Shown here: positions 1 to 5,867 of the stretch, in pieces | How positions within the stretch are numbered: position 1 is the first letter of the stretch | Layout: the number at the start of each line of letters is the position of its first letter | Assembly (NCBI GenBank): GCA_017958465.1 | Contig: JAGDCQ010000020.1 | Location: 1 to 21,621 of the forward strand | Source: Lachnospiraceae bacterium | Lineage (GTDB): Bacteria; Bacillota; Clostridia; Lachnospirales; Lachnospiraceae | Length of the DNA: 21,621 nt | Direction of reading: 5' to 3' | Notes under the pieces: generated by a model | What the model saw: the letters and a program-made list of their open reading frames with translations, nothing else | Told to the model about the DNA's origin: nothing | The model's database searches: none | Translations under genes and position numbers: made by a program

Positions 1-446
1 CGGACAAGCTGCTGGGTGATGGTGCTTCCGCCGCGGATCACGGTACCGGTGTCTACATAAGTTTTTATTGCTGCAGCGATGCCTTTGATGTCATAGCCGT
101 TGTGCGTGTAAAAACGCCTGTCTTCGACAGCAAGGACGCAGTCTTTGACGTATTTGGGGATGTCGGATAGTTTGAGATAATAGGATTTTCGTTCTCCGGA
201 AAGGGTCGAGATCAGGGAACCGTCGGAAGCGTAAACAAAGCTGTTCTCGCTTATCTTAAAGTCTGATTCCGTGGATTTTGCGGCGATAAGCTTGGCCTTT
301 TGACGGTATTCAAAAAAAGCCTTTATGTATGAGCGGAATGCTATGCAGGCTATGATCAACGCTACAATGAGTAAAGCAAACAAGCCTCCGAAAAGCTTTC
401 CGAGGAACCTTGCAAAAGTTTTCTTTTTCTTTGCCTTTTTACCCAT
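1..446 (-). CDS. Class A penicillin-binding protein (GT51 transglycosylase), N-terminal part; 3' end outside window
   Basis: The 148 visible codons encode the start of a bifunctional peptidoglycan synthase that polymerises lipid II glycan strands and later crosslinks peptides at the outer membrane face. Residues 1-12 are a Lys-rich cytoplasmic tail (MGKKAKKKK), residues about 16-37 form a single membrane anchor, and the GT51 glycosyltransferase domain begins near residue 85. The GT51 hallmark EDRRFYTHNG is present with catalytic Glu108, followed by RGGSTITQQLV at 138-148, the second GT51 motif. The frame is open to the window edge, so the rest of the GT51 and the transpeptidase domain lie outside. 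The start ATG at 444-446 has no usable Shine-Dalgarno (only AGG two bases away) but sits six bases behind a good -10 box, suggesting a leaderless message. The class is certain; the exact paralogue is not. Confidence 0.93.
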   Translation of the reverse strand, partial: MGKKAKKKKTFARFLGKLFGGLFALLIVALIIACIAFRSYIKAFFEYRQKAKLIAAKSTESDFKISENSFVYASDGSLISTLSGERKSYYLKLSDIPKYVKDCVLAVEDRRFYTHNGYDIKGIAAAIKTYVDTGTVIRGGSTITQQLV

Positions 447-452
447 ACCTGT

Positions 453-481
453 AGTTTAGCACAGTGGAAGAACAGTGTAAA
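453..481 (-). promoter_or_regulatory. Promoter of the PBP gene, placed for a leaderless transcript
   Basis: On the minus strand TTTACA (476-481), a 17-base spacer and TAAACT (453-458), with TGC just before the -10 (extended -10). Only six bases separate the -10 from the ATG, so transcription should start at or next to the start codon. The spacer carries CACTGT twice, 11 bases apart. Confidence 0.6.
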
Positions 482-500
482 CAGGGGAAAAGGCAGGGGC

Positions 501-1403
501 TTACCTGTTCATGGGAAGGATGTGATACCTTGTTGTGGCGGTGACTTCAAAGCCAAGGCTCTTGTAGAGAGAAAAAGCAACGGCGTTTTTGTCCGAAACC
601 TGAAGGACCACGGAGTGACCGGAAGGGATGGCTCCAAGGATAGAGCGCATAAGAAAACGGCCAAAACCCGCTCCGCGATGGCTTTTTTCGATCCCGATCC
701 CAAAAACGGAAGCACTTTTACCGGAGTCCACGTACCCTCCGCACCCGATGAGGGTTTTGCCAAGGATCAGTTTGAAAAAGTGGGTCTTTTCGGAGCCGAG
801 GATAGTATTTAGCCAGGTCCCGGCACTTTCGGGGTCGGTGTTAAAGAAATCCCCAAGAAGTGGGGAAAGAGAAGGGATGTCCTTTCCTGAGACCGGCAGC
901 AGGACAGGCTTTTCGCCGTCCTTTTGCTTTTTTGGAGGTGTCTTTTTTGAACCCTTTTCCAAAAGGGCAAGGGCAGCACCGGCTTTCGGCAGGAACATCT
1001 TGAATTCAGAAGAAGAATAAAGGGCGTTAACGGCGGAAAGGCAGGCGTCACAGTCCGGAACACCCGGACAGCTTACAAGGTAGACTGTAGCGATGTCAAG
1101 CTGTTTTATGGACTGCCCCGCAGTCTTTAAAAGGGCCTTAAAGACCCCTTTTTTACGCTCCGTCGGAGCGACGACAGCGCTAACCTCAGCGGTGCCGTCC
1201 CCCGGTAAAAACAGGGACAGTACGCCGATGGCGCGGTTCCCGCTTGTCGCAAAGAAAAAGGCGGGAACCTTGGTTGTATAGTTAAGGAAGGGTTCAGCAA
1301 AAACCGGGCAGACTGCGCCGTCAGCTTCCAAGCACTCCCGTTCAAGGGAAGCTATCTGCTCTTTTCTTAACGCCGAGAGGCGCTTAAACTGCCTGATCAC
1401 CAT
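501..1403 (-). CDS. Tandem-domain GNAT family N-acetyltransferase
   Basis: A 300-residue protein with two GNAT-like halves joined by a Lys/Pro-rich linker at about 150-166. The C-terminal half (167-300) is the better preserved: GIGIEKSHRGAGFGRFL at 235-251 holds the acetyl-CoA pyrophosphate-binding R/Q-x-x-G-x-G/A loop, and NAVAFSLYKSLGFE at 273-286 is the classic GNAT C-terminal motif. In the N-terminal half AVVAPTERKKGVFKALL (77-92) is a worn version of the same loop, so it may be catalytically weak or structural. Substrate cannot be read from sequence. The start ATG at 1401-1403 has a GGGAGA site a few bases upstream. It begins 24 bases after the thiT stop, so it is probably co-transcribed with thiT under the TPP riboswitch. 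A similar two-GNAT layout occurs in mycothiol synthase-like and uncharacterised clostridial proteins; I cannot choose among them. Confidence 0.85.
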   Translation of the reverse strand: MVIRQFKRLSALRKEQIASLERECLEADGAVCPVFAEPFLNYTTKVPAFFFATSGNRAIGVLSLFLPGDGTAEVSAVVAPTERKKGVFKALLKTAGQSIKQLDIATVYLVSCPGVPDCDACLSAVNALYSSSEFKMFLPKAGAALALLEKGSKKTPPKKQKDGEKPVLLPVSGKDIPSLSPLLGDFFNTDPESAGTWLNTILGSEKTHFFKLILGKTLIGCGGYVDSGKSASVFGIGIEKSHRGAGFGRFLMRSILGAIPSGHSVVLQVSDKNAVAFSLYKSLGFEVTATTRYHILPMNR

Positions 1404-1427
1404 ATCTTTCTCCCAAAAGCTCTGTTT

Positions 1428-2252
1428 TCAGCCTTTAGCTTCTGCTTTCTTGACGGTAGGGATCAAAAACAGAACAACTGCGGCTGCAACAGCTATTATA
1501 CTAACAACAGCGATAAGTGTCCAGTTTACTTTTGCAAGGCCGTCGGTTATAAACTCGCCGGACTCCGCATCCTGGGTGTGCATAAAGATCATCCTTACGT
1601 CAAAAACAAGTGCTGCGGCGAAAAGGAAACCGCCGATCCACTTAAGAATAGGTGCACCCTCTTTTTCTTTCTTGTAGATGCGTGCGATGTTAGCTTCCCT
1701 GAAATCGATAACGGAACCTACGTAAAATGCGATAACAGCGGTAACGATAGTCTCGGGAACCATATAGGTTGCATTATAGCCGAGGGAATAGATGAGCGCT
1801 GCGTTTGTGGGGATCGAAAGGCCTGCCCATACGGTTGCTCCGGAGATAACGTGGCAGATGTACCTGAGGGCGCATACCACAAGGGAGCCATACAGGAGTG
1901 CGCGGGGCTGGGAAGAGATCTTTCTGAAGAGTCCGCCAAAGCCTGTTACCATAAATGCTATAACGTAGTCGAGAAGGATCACTGCCACTATCGACTGCCA
2001 GGTAGTAACGTATGAGAGCGTGTGCAGGCCCAGCAGCTGCTGGATTATACCGAATACTACGCCCGCAAAGAGACCGTATTTCATACCGTGTCTGTAGGCT
2101 ACTATAACGATGGGCAGCATACATGCGATAGTGACTGATCCGCCGTAAGGCAGGTCGAGCAGTTTGATGAGTGAGAGCACAGTGGCGATGGCTACCATGA
2201 TTGCGGATTCCGCAAGCCTGCGTGTGCTTGATACATTGGTTGTGTTTGACAT
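1428..2252 (-). CDS. thiT: ThiT, thiamine-binding S component of an ECF transporter, with a C-terminal two-helix extension
   Basis: ThiT is the membrane-embedded substrate-capture subunit that delivers thiamine through the shared ECF module (EcfA, EcfA', EcfT), whose genes are not in the window. Family features seen: RRLAESAIMVAIATVLS near the start, GLFAGVVFGIIQ, LLDYVIAF, and YSLGYNATYMVPE, where the family carries thiamine-contacting residues. About six hydrophobic segments cover residues 10-190. The protein has 274 residues against roughly 190-200 for typical ThiT; residues about 200-274 add two more predicted membrane helices and a short polar loop. The start used is the ATG at 2250-2252 with AAAGGAGG eight bases upstream; a longer in-frame reading from 2279 would lie inside the riboswitch expression platform and is rejected. 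The TPP riboswitch immediately upstream supports thiamine as substrate. Confidence 0.93.
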   Translation of the reverse strand: MSNTTNVSSTRRLAESAIMVAIATVLSLIKLLDLPYGGSVTIACMLPIVIVAYRHGMKYGLFAGVVFGIIQQLLGLHTLSYVTTWQSIVAVILLDYVIAFMVTGFGGLFRKISSQPRALLYGSLVVCALRYICHVISGATVWAGLSIPTNAALIYSLGYNATYMVPETIVTAVIAFYVGSVIDFREANIARIYKKEKEGAPILKWIGGFLFAAALVFDVRMIFMHTQDAESGEFITDGLAKVNWTLIAVVSIIAVAAAVVLFLIPTVKKAEAKG

Positions 2253-2285
2253 AAAAAAAGCCTCCTTTTGTGTTTGCAAAGGAGG
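2253..2285 (-). promoter_or_regulatory. Expression-platform hairpin of the TPP riboswitch (sequesters the thiT RBS and abuts a U tract)
   Basis: Minus-strand arms CCTCCTTT (2278-2285) and AAAGGAGG (2261-2268) pair perfectly over 8 bp around a 9-base loop. The second arm is the whole Shine-Dalgarno of thiT, and it is followed by CTTTTTTT and then the ATG. The hairpin can therefore mask the ribosome site and also resembles an intrinsic terminator. Confidence 0.75.
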
Positions 2286-2318
2286 AGCGTCTGTTAGTGT
2301 TTCCGGTTTGATCTTTTC

Positions 2319-2402
2319 GCTTCCTTACGCCGGTATTACCCGGGTCAAGTGATAAGGGTCAAGAAACGTGCGTTTCAATCTCAGCGGTGTGCTCCCCCAG
2401 CT
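2319..2402 (-). ncRNA. TPP (THI element) riboswitch
   Basis: The minus strand shows the diagnostic THI pieces in order: GGGGGAGC, then GCTGAGAT, a variable stem-loop around GAAACGCACGTTTC, GACCCTT, then TTGACCCGGGTAATACCGG and CGTAAGGAAGC. These are the pyrimidine-sensor and pyrophosphate-sensor helices of the TPP aptamer. It lies between a consensus promoter and thiT. TPP binding should reduce thiT (and probably the downstream GNAT) expression. Confidence 0.97.
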
Positions 2403-2414
2403 ATGTCGAAGGCA

Positions 2415-2443
2415 ATTATAATATTGGGGAACCGGGATGTCAA
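2415..2443 (-). promoter_or_regulatory. Consensus sigma-A promoter of the TPP riboswitch-thiT unit
   Basis: Minus strand TTGACA (2438-2443), 17-base spacer, TATAAT (2415-2420): a perfect match in both boxes. Transcription would start near 2408, a few bases before the aptamer. Confidence 0.92.
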
Positions 2444-2490
2444 CAAAAAAATGGATGGTAAGGGAATTAATATAGCAGCCTTCCGGCTTA

Positions 2491-2525
2491 AAACACGAAA
2501 ACCCTCCCGGCAAAACCGGAAGGGT
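2491..2525 (-). terminator. Intrinsic terminator of the Ada-like membrane protein gene
   Basis: Arms at 2516-2525 and 2501-2510 pair over 10 positions with one mismatch (ACCCTTCCGG / CCGGGAGGGT on the minus strand) around loop TTTTG, then TTTTCGTGTTTT. It lies 42 bases beyond the stop of the 2567-3298 gene and before the thiT promoter. Confidence 0.8.
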
Positions 2526-2566
2526 CTTCATAAAAACAAACGGATAAGATTGTAGAAAAAGTCTTA

Positions 2567-3298
2567 TTATTCGTCGGTTAAAAGCTGGTGCGTCTCTACG
2601 CCTGCATCCTGAAGCTTCTTTTCGCAGAAGTGGCAAAGGCGTGTACGGTTAGCGGCGATAGCTTCTTCAACGGTACCTTTTGTCAGGTTTTCGGTGTTTG
2701 TAAGGGCCTGGCAGTCCATATCGGTATGGTAAACCTTACCGTAAGGTGACCAGTAAACATCGCTTGTGATGGTAGCTTCGGCTGCGTTCAGCTCCTCATC
2801 GGAGATGGGATTGTAGTCATAGGAAGCAGCGCCTGCGATAAGGAGAGCAACAGCACCTGCGATAGTTGCGATAACCTTTGTTTTCTTATCGAGATTCTTG
2901 TTTGAAAGAACAAGGATAACGAAGGGAAGGAATGCTACGCAGCAAGTTATGAGGCCCATGTTGTTCCAAAGCCAGAAGAGTGTGGGATTCTTCTTGGAAG
3001 CGGGTTTGATACGGTTTGCTTTCTTCCAGAACTGTGACCCGATGATCACGAAGATAAGATCCAGAATAAGGGCCGGGATCCAAAGGATCTGAGGGTTTTT
3101 CGGAAGAAGGTTGATCTGTCCGAAGAGGAAGAGAAGTGCAAGAACTTCGCATCCGATGGCAAGTACCCAGAAAAGGATCGCAAGGGCACGTAAACCGCCT
3201 GCGTTACCTACGGGCCTGGCTTCTGTTATTTTCTTTTCGTCTGCAGGCTTTTTGGATTCGCTTGCGGAAGTAACTTTTTTCTTAACTGTTTCAGCCAT
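2567..3298 (-). CDS. Four-TM membrane protein with C-terminal Ada-like metal-binding motif
   Basis: A 243-residue protein of unknown function. Residues 1-36 are Lys/Glu-rich and disordered-looking. Four hydrophobic segments lie at about 37-60, 70-90, 106-131 and 142-159. Residues 181-225 (VYWSPYGKVYHTDMDCQAL followed by RLCHFC) match the small fold seen in Ada DNA-repair proteins and in many secreted or membrane Firmicute proteins, with Tyr-His at 190-191 and Cys196, Cys222 and Cys225 as possible zinc ligands. Even helix count with a basic N-terminus would put this domain in the cytoplasm (inference). The start is the ATG at 3296-3298, nine bases after AGGAGG; an in-frame ATG nine bases earlier directly abuts that site and is unlikely. 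It has its own near-consensus promoter and terminator, so it is probably monocistronic. Confidence 0.85.
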   Translation of the reverse strand: MAETVKKKVTSASESKKPADEKKITEARPVGNAGGLRALAILFWVLAIGCEVLALLFLFGQINLLPKNPQILWIPALILDLIFVIIGSQFWKKANRIKPASKKNPTLFWLWNNMGLITCCVAFLPFVILVLSNKNLDKKTKVIATIAGAVALLIAGAASYDYNPISDEELNAAEATITSDVYWSPYGKVYHTDMDCQALTNTENLTKGTVEEAIAANRTRLCHFCEKKLQDAGVETHQLLTDE

Positions 3299-3350
3299 TT
3301 GAAACATCCTCCTTTTGTTTTAGACGGCGTTGTAAACCCCGTTTGAGAAA

Positions 3351-3379
3351 ATTATACTCAATGGGAATAACGATTTCAA
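3351..3379 (-). promoter_or_regulatory. Promoter of the Ada-like membrane protein gene
   Basis: Minus strand TTGAAA (3374-3379), 17-base spacer, TATAAT (3351-3356). It gives a leader of about 45 bases to the ATG at 3298. Confidence 0.88.
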
Positions 3380-3399
3380 TATAATTTCGCTAAAAAATC

Positions 3400-3428
3400 T
3401 TGATTTAAAAAATCTGTTAGAGCATAAT
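3400..3428 (+). promoter_or_regulatory. Promoter of the DUF937 gene
   Basis: TTGATT (3400-3405), 17-base spacer, CATAAT (3423-3428). It diverges from the minus-strand promoter at 3351-3379, with about 20 bases between the two -35 boxes. Confidence 0.65.
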
Positions 3429-3432
3429 CATA

Positions 3433-3451
3433 TCAGCAGGTATCATGCTGA
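3433..3451 (+). repeat. Inverted repeat at the DUF937 transcription start (possible operator)
   Basis: TCAGCA (3433-3438) and TGCTGA (3446-3451) flank a 7-base centre, right after the -10 box. It could be an operator or a short 5' hairpin; nothing identifies a binding protein. Confidence 0.4.
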
Positions 3452-3488
3452 CTATAAGACGGGCGGGAAAGCCGCGGCGGAGGACTGT

Positions 3489-4166
3489 ATGGACGTAAAG
3501 GAAATATTAAAGCAACTCCTGACAAAGGACAATGTAACTAAGATCAGTGAAAAAAGCGGAGCAACCGGGACACAGGTAAAGAGCGTGCTCACATCGGCGC
3601 TTCCTCTGCTGGTGGGCCAGAACGGGACTCAAAAAGGAAACCCGCTCGCCATGATCACTTCGCTCCTTGGGGTCAACTCCCAGACAACGAACGAAGTAGC
3701 GCAGGAAACAGGCGTGAGCAACAATAACACCAACAGTATCCTTGCTGCAGCTGCACCTCTCATTGCATCTCTTGTAGCAACAAATGTAGCATCTTCATCT
3801 TCTTCCGGCAAAAAGCCCGGGAAGAAACCAAGCTCCAATAAGCCTCAGAGCGGCGGACTCCTCGGCGGATTGTTCGGCGGCGGAAGCGGCAGCGGAAACG
3901 GCGGTGGACTCCTTGGAGGCATCATGAACCTTGTTTCAACGGACACTTCCGATGAAGAGGAGGAAGAGGAAAAACCCAAGAAGCCTAAGAAACCCGCAAC
4001 TACAGGGAAAAAGACTGAGACTGCGGCAAAGAAGCCCGCGTCCACAGGAAAGAAGACTGAGACCACAGGAAAAAAGACCGGGACCACGGCCAAAAAACCC
4101 GCAACTACAGCCAAGAAACCGGCTACTACAGCAAAGAAGCCTTCGTCTTCGGCAAAGAAAAAATAA
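3489..4166 (+). CDS. DUF937 domain protein with histone-H1-like Lys/Pro/Thr/Ala tail
   Basis: A 225-residue, strongly modular protein. Residues 1-100 resemble the DUF937 (YidB-like) family: short helices with GATGTQVKSVLTSALPLLVG and a repeat-like SNNNTNSILAAAAPLIASL. Residues 106-119 are basic; 122-145 are Gly-rich (SGGLLGGLFGGG and similar); 155-161 is a run of acidic residues; 162-225 is a basic tail made of imperfect TT-A/G-KKP-A/T units. There is no signal peptide or membrane segment, so it should be cytoplasmic. The tail resembles eukaryotic H1 and bacterial H1-like DNA-binding tails, which suggests nucleic-acid or polyanion binding (inference); the function of DUF937 is not known. A GGAGG site at 3479-3483 supports the ATG at 3489. 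No clear terminator follows. Confidence 0.85.
   Translation: MDVKEILKQLLTKDNVTKISEKSGATGTQVKSVLTSALPLLVGQNGTQKGNPLAMITSLLGVNSQTTNEVAQETGVSNNNTNSILAAAAPLIASLVATNVASSSSSGKKPGKKPSSNKPQSGGLLGGLFGGGSGSGNGGGLLGGIMNLVSTDTSDEEEEEEKPKKPKKPATTGKKTETAAKKPASTGKKTETTGKKTGTTAKKPATTAKKPATTAKKPSSSAKKK
3988..4154 (+). repeat. Degenerate tandem repeats coding for the basic tail
   Basis: Imperfect 12-24 base units built from AAG-AAG/AAA-CCC-GCA-ACT-ACA variants encode the repeating KKPATT, KKTETT and KKPAST steps. The last two units (about 4099-4140) are closest to each other. Such arrays can vary in copy number between strains. Confidence 0.7.
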
Positions 4167-4194
4167 TATTTCTATGAAATCATTGTAAAAAATG

Positions 4195-4222
4195 TTGCAT
4201 TTTGAACAAATAGTGATATAAT
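4195..4222 (+). promoter_or_regulatory. Candidate promoter of the AbrB-family gene
   Basis: Perfect -10 TATAAT (4217-4222) with a weak -35 TTGCAT (4195-4200) at 16 bases. A leader of about 48 bases runs to the ATG at 4277. Confidence 0.6.
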
Positions 4223-4276
4223 AACTAATCGTGAGGTCCCTATCCGGGGCTAATAACCTTAGAGGAGAATTGTTTT

Positions 4277-4534
4277 ATGAAGAGTACAGGTATAGTTAGA
4301 AGACTTGATGAACTCGGAAGAATCACTATTCCGATCGAGCTTCGCAGGACCCTTGACATTGAGGATCGCGAATCTCTTGAAATCTACGTTGAAGATGAGA
4401 AGATCATCCTTCAGAAATACCTTCCTGTAGACATCTTTACAGGCAGCAGACAGAATCTTATCGAGTACAAGGGAAAGAAGATCTCGAAAGAATCTATCGA
4501 AGAGATGGCAAGACTTGTCGGTCTTATTAAGTAA
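4277..4534 (+). CDS. AbrB/SpoVT-family transition-state-type regulator
   Basis: An 85-residue DNA-binding protein. Residues 1-48 form the swapped-hairpin AbrB fold: KSTGIVRRLDELGRITIPIE and LRRTLDIEDRESLEIYVEDEKIILQKY, nearly the canonical AbrB N-terminus with the RxLDxLGRI(T/V)IP signature. Residues 49-85 form a short C-terminal part for multimer formation. In Bacillus, AbrB dimers and tetramers repress stationary-phase genes by binding AT-rich DNA; here targets are unknown. GAGGAGA at 4262-4268 is well spaced from the ATG. It has its own promoter and a strong terminator, so it looks monocistronic. Confidence 0.93.
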   Translation: MKSTGIVRRLDELGRITIPIELRRTLDIEDRESLEIYVEDEKIILQKYLPVDIFTGSRQNLIEYKGKKISKESIEEMARLVGLIK

Positions 4535-4558
4535 TACGTAATTGGGAATGTTTATGGG

Positions 4559-4588
4559 GCGGCTCGCTAGGCGGGCCGCTTTATACTT
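4559..4588 (+). terminator. Intrinsic terminator after the AbrB-family gene
   Basis: GCGGCTCGC (4559-4567), loop TAG, GCGGGCCGC (4571-4579): nine pairs with one G-U, followed by TTTATACTTTT. It lies 24 bases after the stop. Confidence 0.88.
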
Positions 4589-4617
4589 TTGTGGGGGACA
4601 GCGGATGAGAGGAAAAA

Positions 4618-5310
4618 GTGAGTAAAGTGAAATTTGATCTTTTGGCGTATCTTAGGAAGAATCTGAAAAATATCATCTGCATGCTCGTTGCAGTCTGTGT
4701 GATGGGAATGGGTGTTGCGGTGCTGAATATGACAGGGCTGGGCCCTGACCCGTGTTCCGCCCTGCACTACGCGATGTCGCGAGTTACGGGGCTTTCTTTT
4801 GGGACTTACCAACTTTGCATAAACGCTGTTTTGTTCTTATTCCTGCTTTTTAAGGACCGGTCGCTCTTTGGGCCCGGAACCTTCGGAAATATGATCCTTG
4901 TGGGCTACTCGGCGGATATCACCACCTGGCTCATAAACAAGATCTTTGGAGTGACAAAGATAGAGTCCCTGACTGTTGCCATAATAGTTATGATCCCCGC
5001 TCTCGCTGTGTTCGTTCTCGCGGCGGCTGTATACATGAACAGCAAGACAGGAACGGCGCCTTATGACGCGCTTTCATACTTTATACACGGGATTCTTGAG
5101 AAAAAGACGGGGAAAACGATCCCCTTCAAGGTAGTGAGGATAGGCTATGATATGTTTGTTACCATCGCGGCCGTTATCATCTGCCTTGTGGCAAAGATAG
5201 ATATGACGGTGGGAGTTGTTACTGTCATCATGCTGTTCGCGCTGGGTCCAGTGATAGATGCGGTAGCCCGGGTGATGAACGGTAAAACCGGGGAAAAGCC
5301 CGAAGCATAA
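4618..5310 (+). CDS. YczE/YitT-like multi-pass membrane protein
   Basis: A 230-residue integral membrane protein with about five to six hydrophobic segments (roughly 16-38, 60-80, 88-110, 118-140, 175-200, 202-220). The opening GMGVAVLNMTGLGPDPCSALHY, here the Met-Gly-rich first helix and the LGxxPxxAL turn, and the later TGTAPYDAL repeat of that turn are typical of the YczE/YyaS/YitT group. Function of the group is not established; some members affect surfactin production or are proposed transporters. The start is GTG at 4618 with GAGAGG upstream; it is the most upstream start in frame after the preceding terminator, leaving only about 30 bases for a promoter, which I cannot find. It may depend on readthrough from the AbrB gene. 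Confidence 0.85.
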   Translation: MSKVKFDLLAYLRKNLKNIICMLVAVCVMGMGVAVLNMTGLGPDPCSALHYAMSRVTGLSFGTYQLCINAVLFLFLLFKDRSLFGPGTFGNMILVGYSADITTWLINKIFGVTKIESLTVAIIVMIPALAVFVLAAAVYMNSKTGTAPYDALSYFIHGILEKKTGKTIPFKVVRIGYDMFVTIAAVIICLVAKIDMTVGVVTVIMLFALGPVIDAVARVMNGKTGEKPEA

Positions 5311-5317
5311 CAAAAAT

Positions 5318-5355
5318 AAAAAAGCATCAGCCGGGAATGTAACTGATGCTTTTTT
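5318..5355. terminator. Bidirectional terminator between convergent YczE-like and DUF6514-like genes
   Basis: AAAAAAGCATCAG (5318-5330) and CTGATGCTTTTTT (5343-5355) pair over 13 bp around a 12-base loop, with T runs on both strands. It begins eight bases after the plus-strand stop and ends nine before the minus-strand stop. Confidence 0.92.
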
Positions 5356-5363
5356 GTTGTCTT

Positions 5364-5642
5364 TCAGCAGCTTTCCGCTGTAAGAAAATCATCGATGATA
5401 TCGTCGATGTGGTCGGAACTTACTTTGTTTCTGTTGATCTTTTTCATCAAATTGATAACGCTGTTCCTTGATCCGGACAAGTCCGGAAGAGACCGAAGCT
5501 GCTCGGAGAGCCTTTCGAATACCAGCCCGTAACGCATTCTTTCTGCGCCCGATTCGTCTTCAATGTAGCTGCAGGTAACCCTGCAACGCAGTTCACCGGA
5601 AGAACGGAGATCTTCCCGGTTCGAAATGATCATACTACTCAT
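5364..5642 (-). CDS. Small conserved protein, DUF6514-like
   Basis: A 92-residue soluble protein. The layout fits the clostridial DUF6514 family as I remember it: a beta-rich first half around RYGLVFERL (38-46), then a helical second half with SRNSVINLMKKINRNKVSSD and an acidic helix HIDDIIDDFLTAE at 78-90. Its role is unknown. The ATG at 5640-5642 has only GGGGT about 8 bases upstream; a second in-frame ATG three codons on is possible. No strong promoter is evident on the minus strand, although a TATAAA lies near 5686. The assignment to DUF6514 is from memory of the family pattern; that it is a real gene is supported by convergent placement on a bidirectional terminator. Confidence 0.65.
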   Translation of the reverse strand: MSSMIISNREDLRSSGELRCRVTCSYIEDESGAERMRYGLVFERLSEQLRSLPDLSGSRNSVINLMKKINRNKVSSDHIDDIIDDFLTAESC

Positions 5643-5793
5643 TTGTTCTTACCCCAATATTCTTTTTATTCTCTCTCTTTATACGGCGAGAAAAACCACC
5701 CCCGCATTCCACTCCAGATCCCGTGCAGACATCTTAAACATTCCCGAGAAATCCCCGTTGGAGTGACATAATCCCATGTTCCGCATTATACAC
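5643..5793. other. Gene-free stretch between the DUF6514-like gene and the XRE leader
   Basis: Part of a 297-base region without genes (5643-5939). This half holds the presumed minus-strand promoter and leader of the small protein, but no box pair stands out, and no ORF with a ribosome site is seen. The structured elements all lie in the right half (5763-5906) and are listed separately. Confidence 0.6.
5763..5792 (+). promoter_or_regulatory. Candidate distal promoter of the XRE gene leader
   Basis: GTGACA (5763-5768), 18-base spacer, TATACA (5787-5792). If used, transcription starts near 5799 inside the TGTTTTG/CAAAACA palindrome and yields a leader of about 140 bases that includes both competing hairpins. 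Confidence 0.4.
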
Positions 5794-5809
5794 TGTTTTG
5801 TCCAAAACA
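5794..5809 (+). promoter_or_regulatory. Perfect inverted repeat, candidate operator
   Basis: TGTTTTG (5794-5800), TC, CAAAACA (5803-5809): seven-base arms with a two-base centre, directly after the candidate -10 at 5787-5792. Size and position suit a dimeric helix-turn-helix repressor such as the XRE protein encoded downstream (inference). Confidence 0.5.
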
Positions 5810-5834
5810 CAATGGGAAACTGTTAAAAGCAACA

Positions 5835-5867
5835 AATAGTGGCATTTAAAGGGAAAAAGCCACTATT
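5835..5867 (+). promoter_or_regulatory. Candidate antiterminator hairpin in the XRE leader
   Basis: AATAGTGGC (5835-5843) pairs perfectly with GCCACTATT (5859-5867) over 9 bp. The second arm uses bases that also form the left arm of the terminator at 5854-5878, so the two structures cannot coexist. Confidence 0.5.

Noticed and set aside
2253..2279. Extended N-terminus of ThiT
   Set aside because: The upstream ATG is inside the riboswitch expression platform, while the ATG at 2250-2252 has a perfect ribosome site.
3979..4160. CRISPR-like or intergenic tandem repeat
   Set aside because: The repeats are in frame, imperfect and encode the Lys/Pro/Thr tail of the DUF937 protein; no spacers or cas genes.
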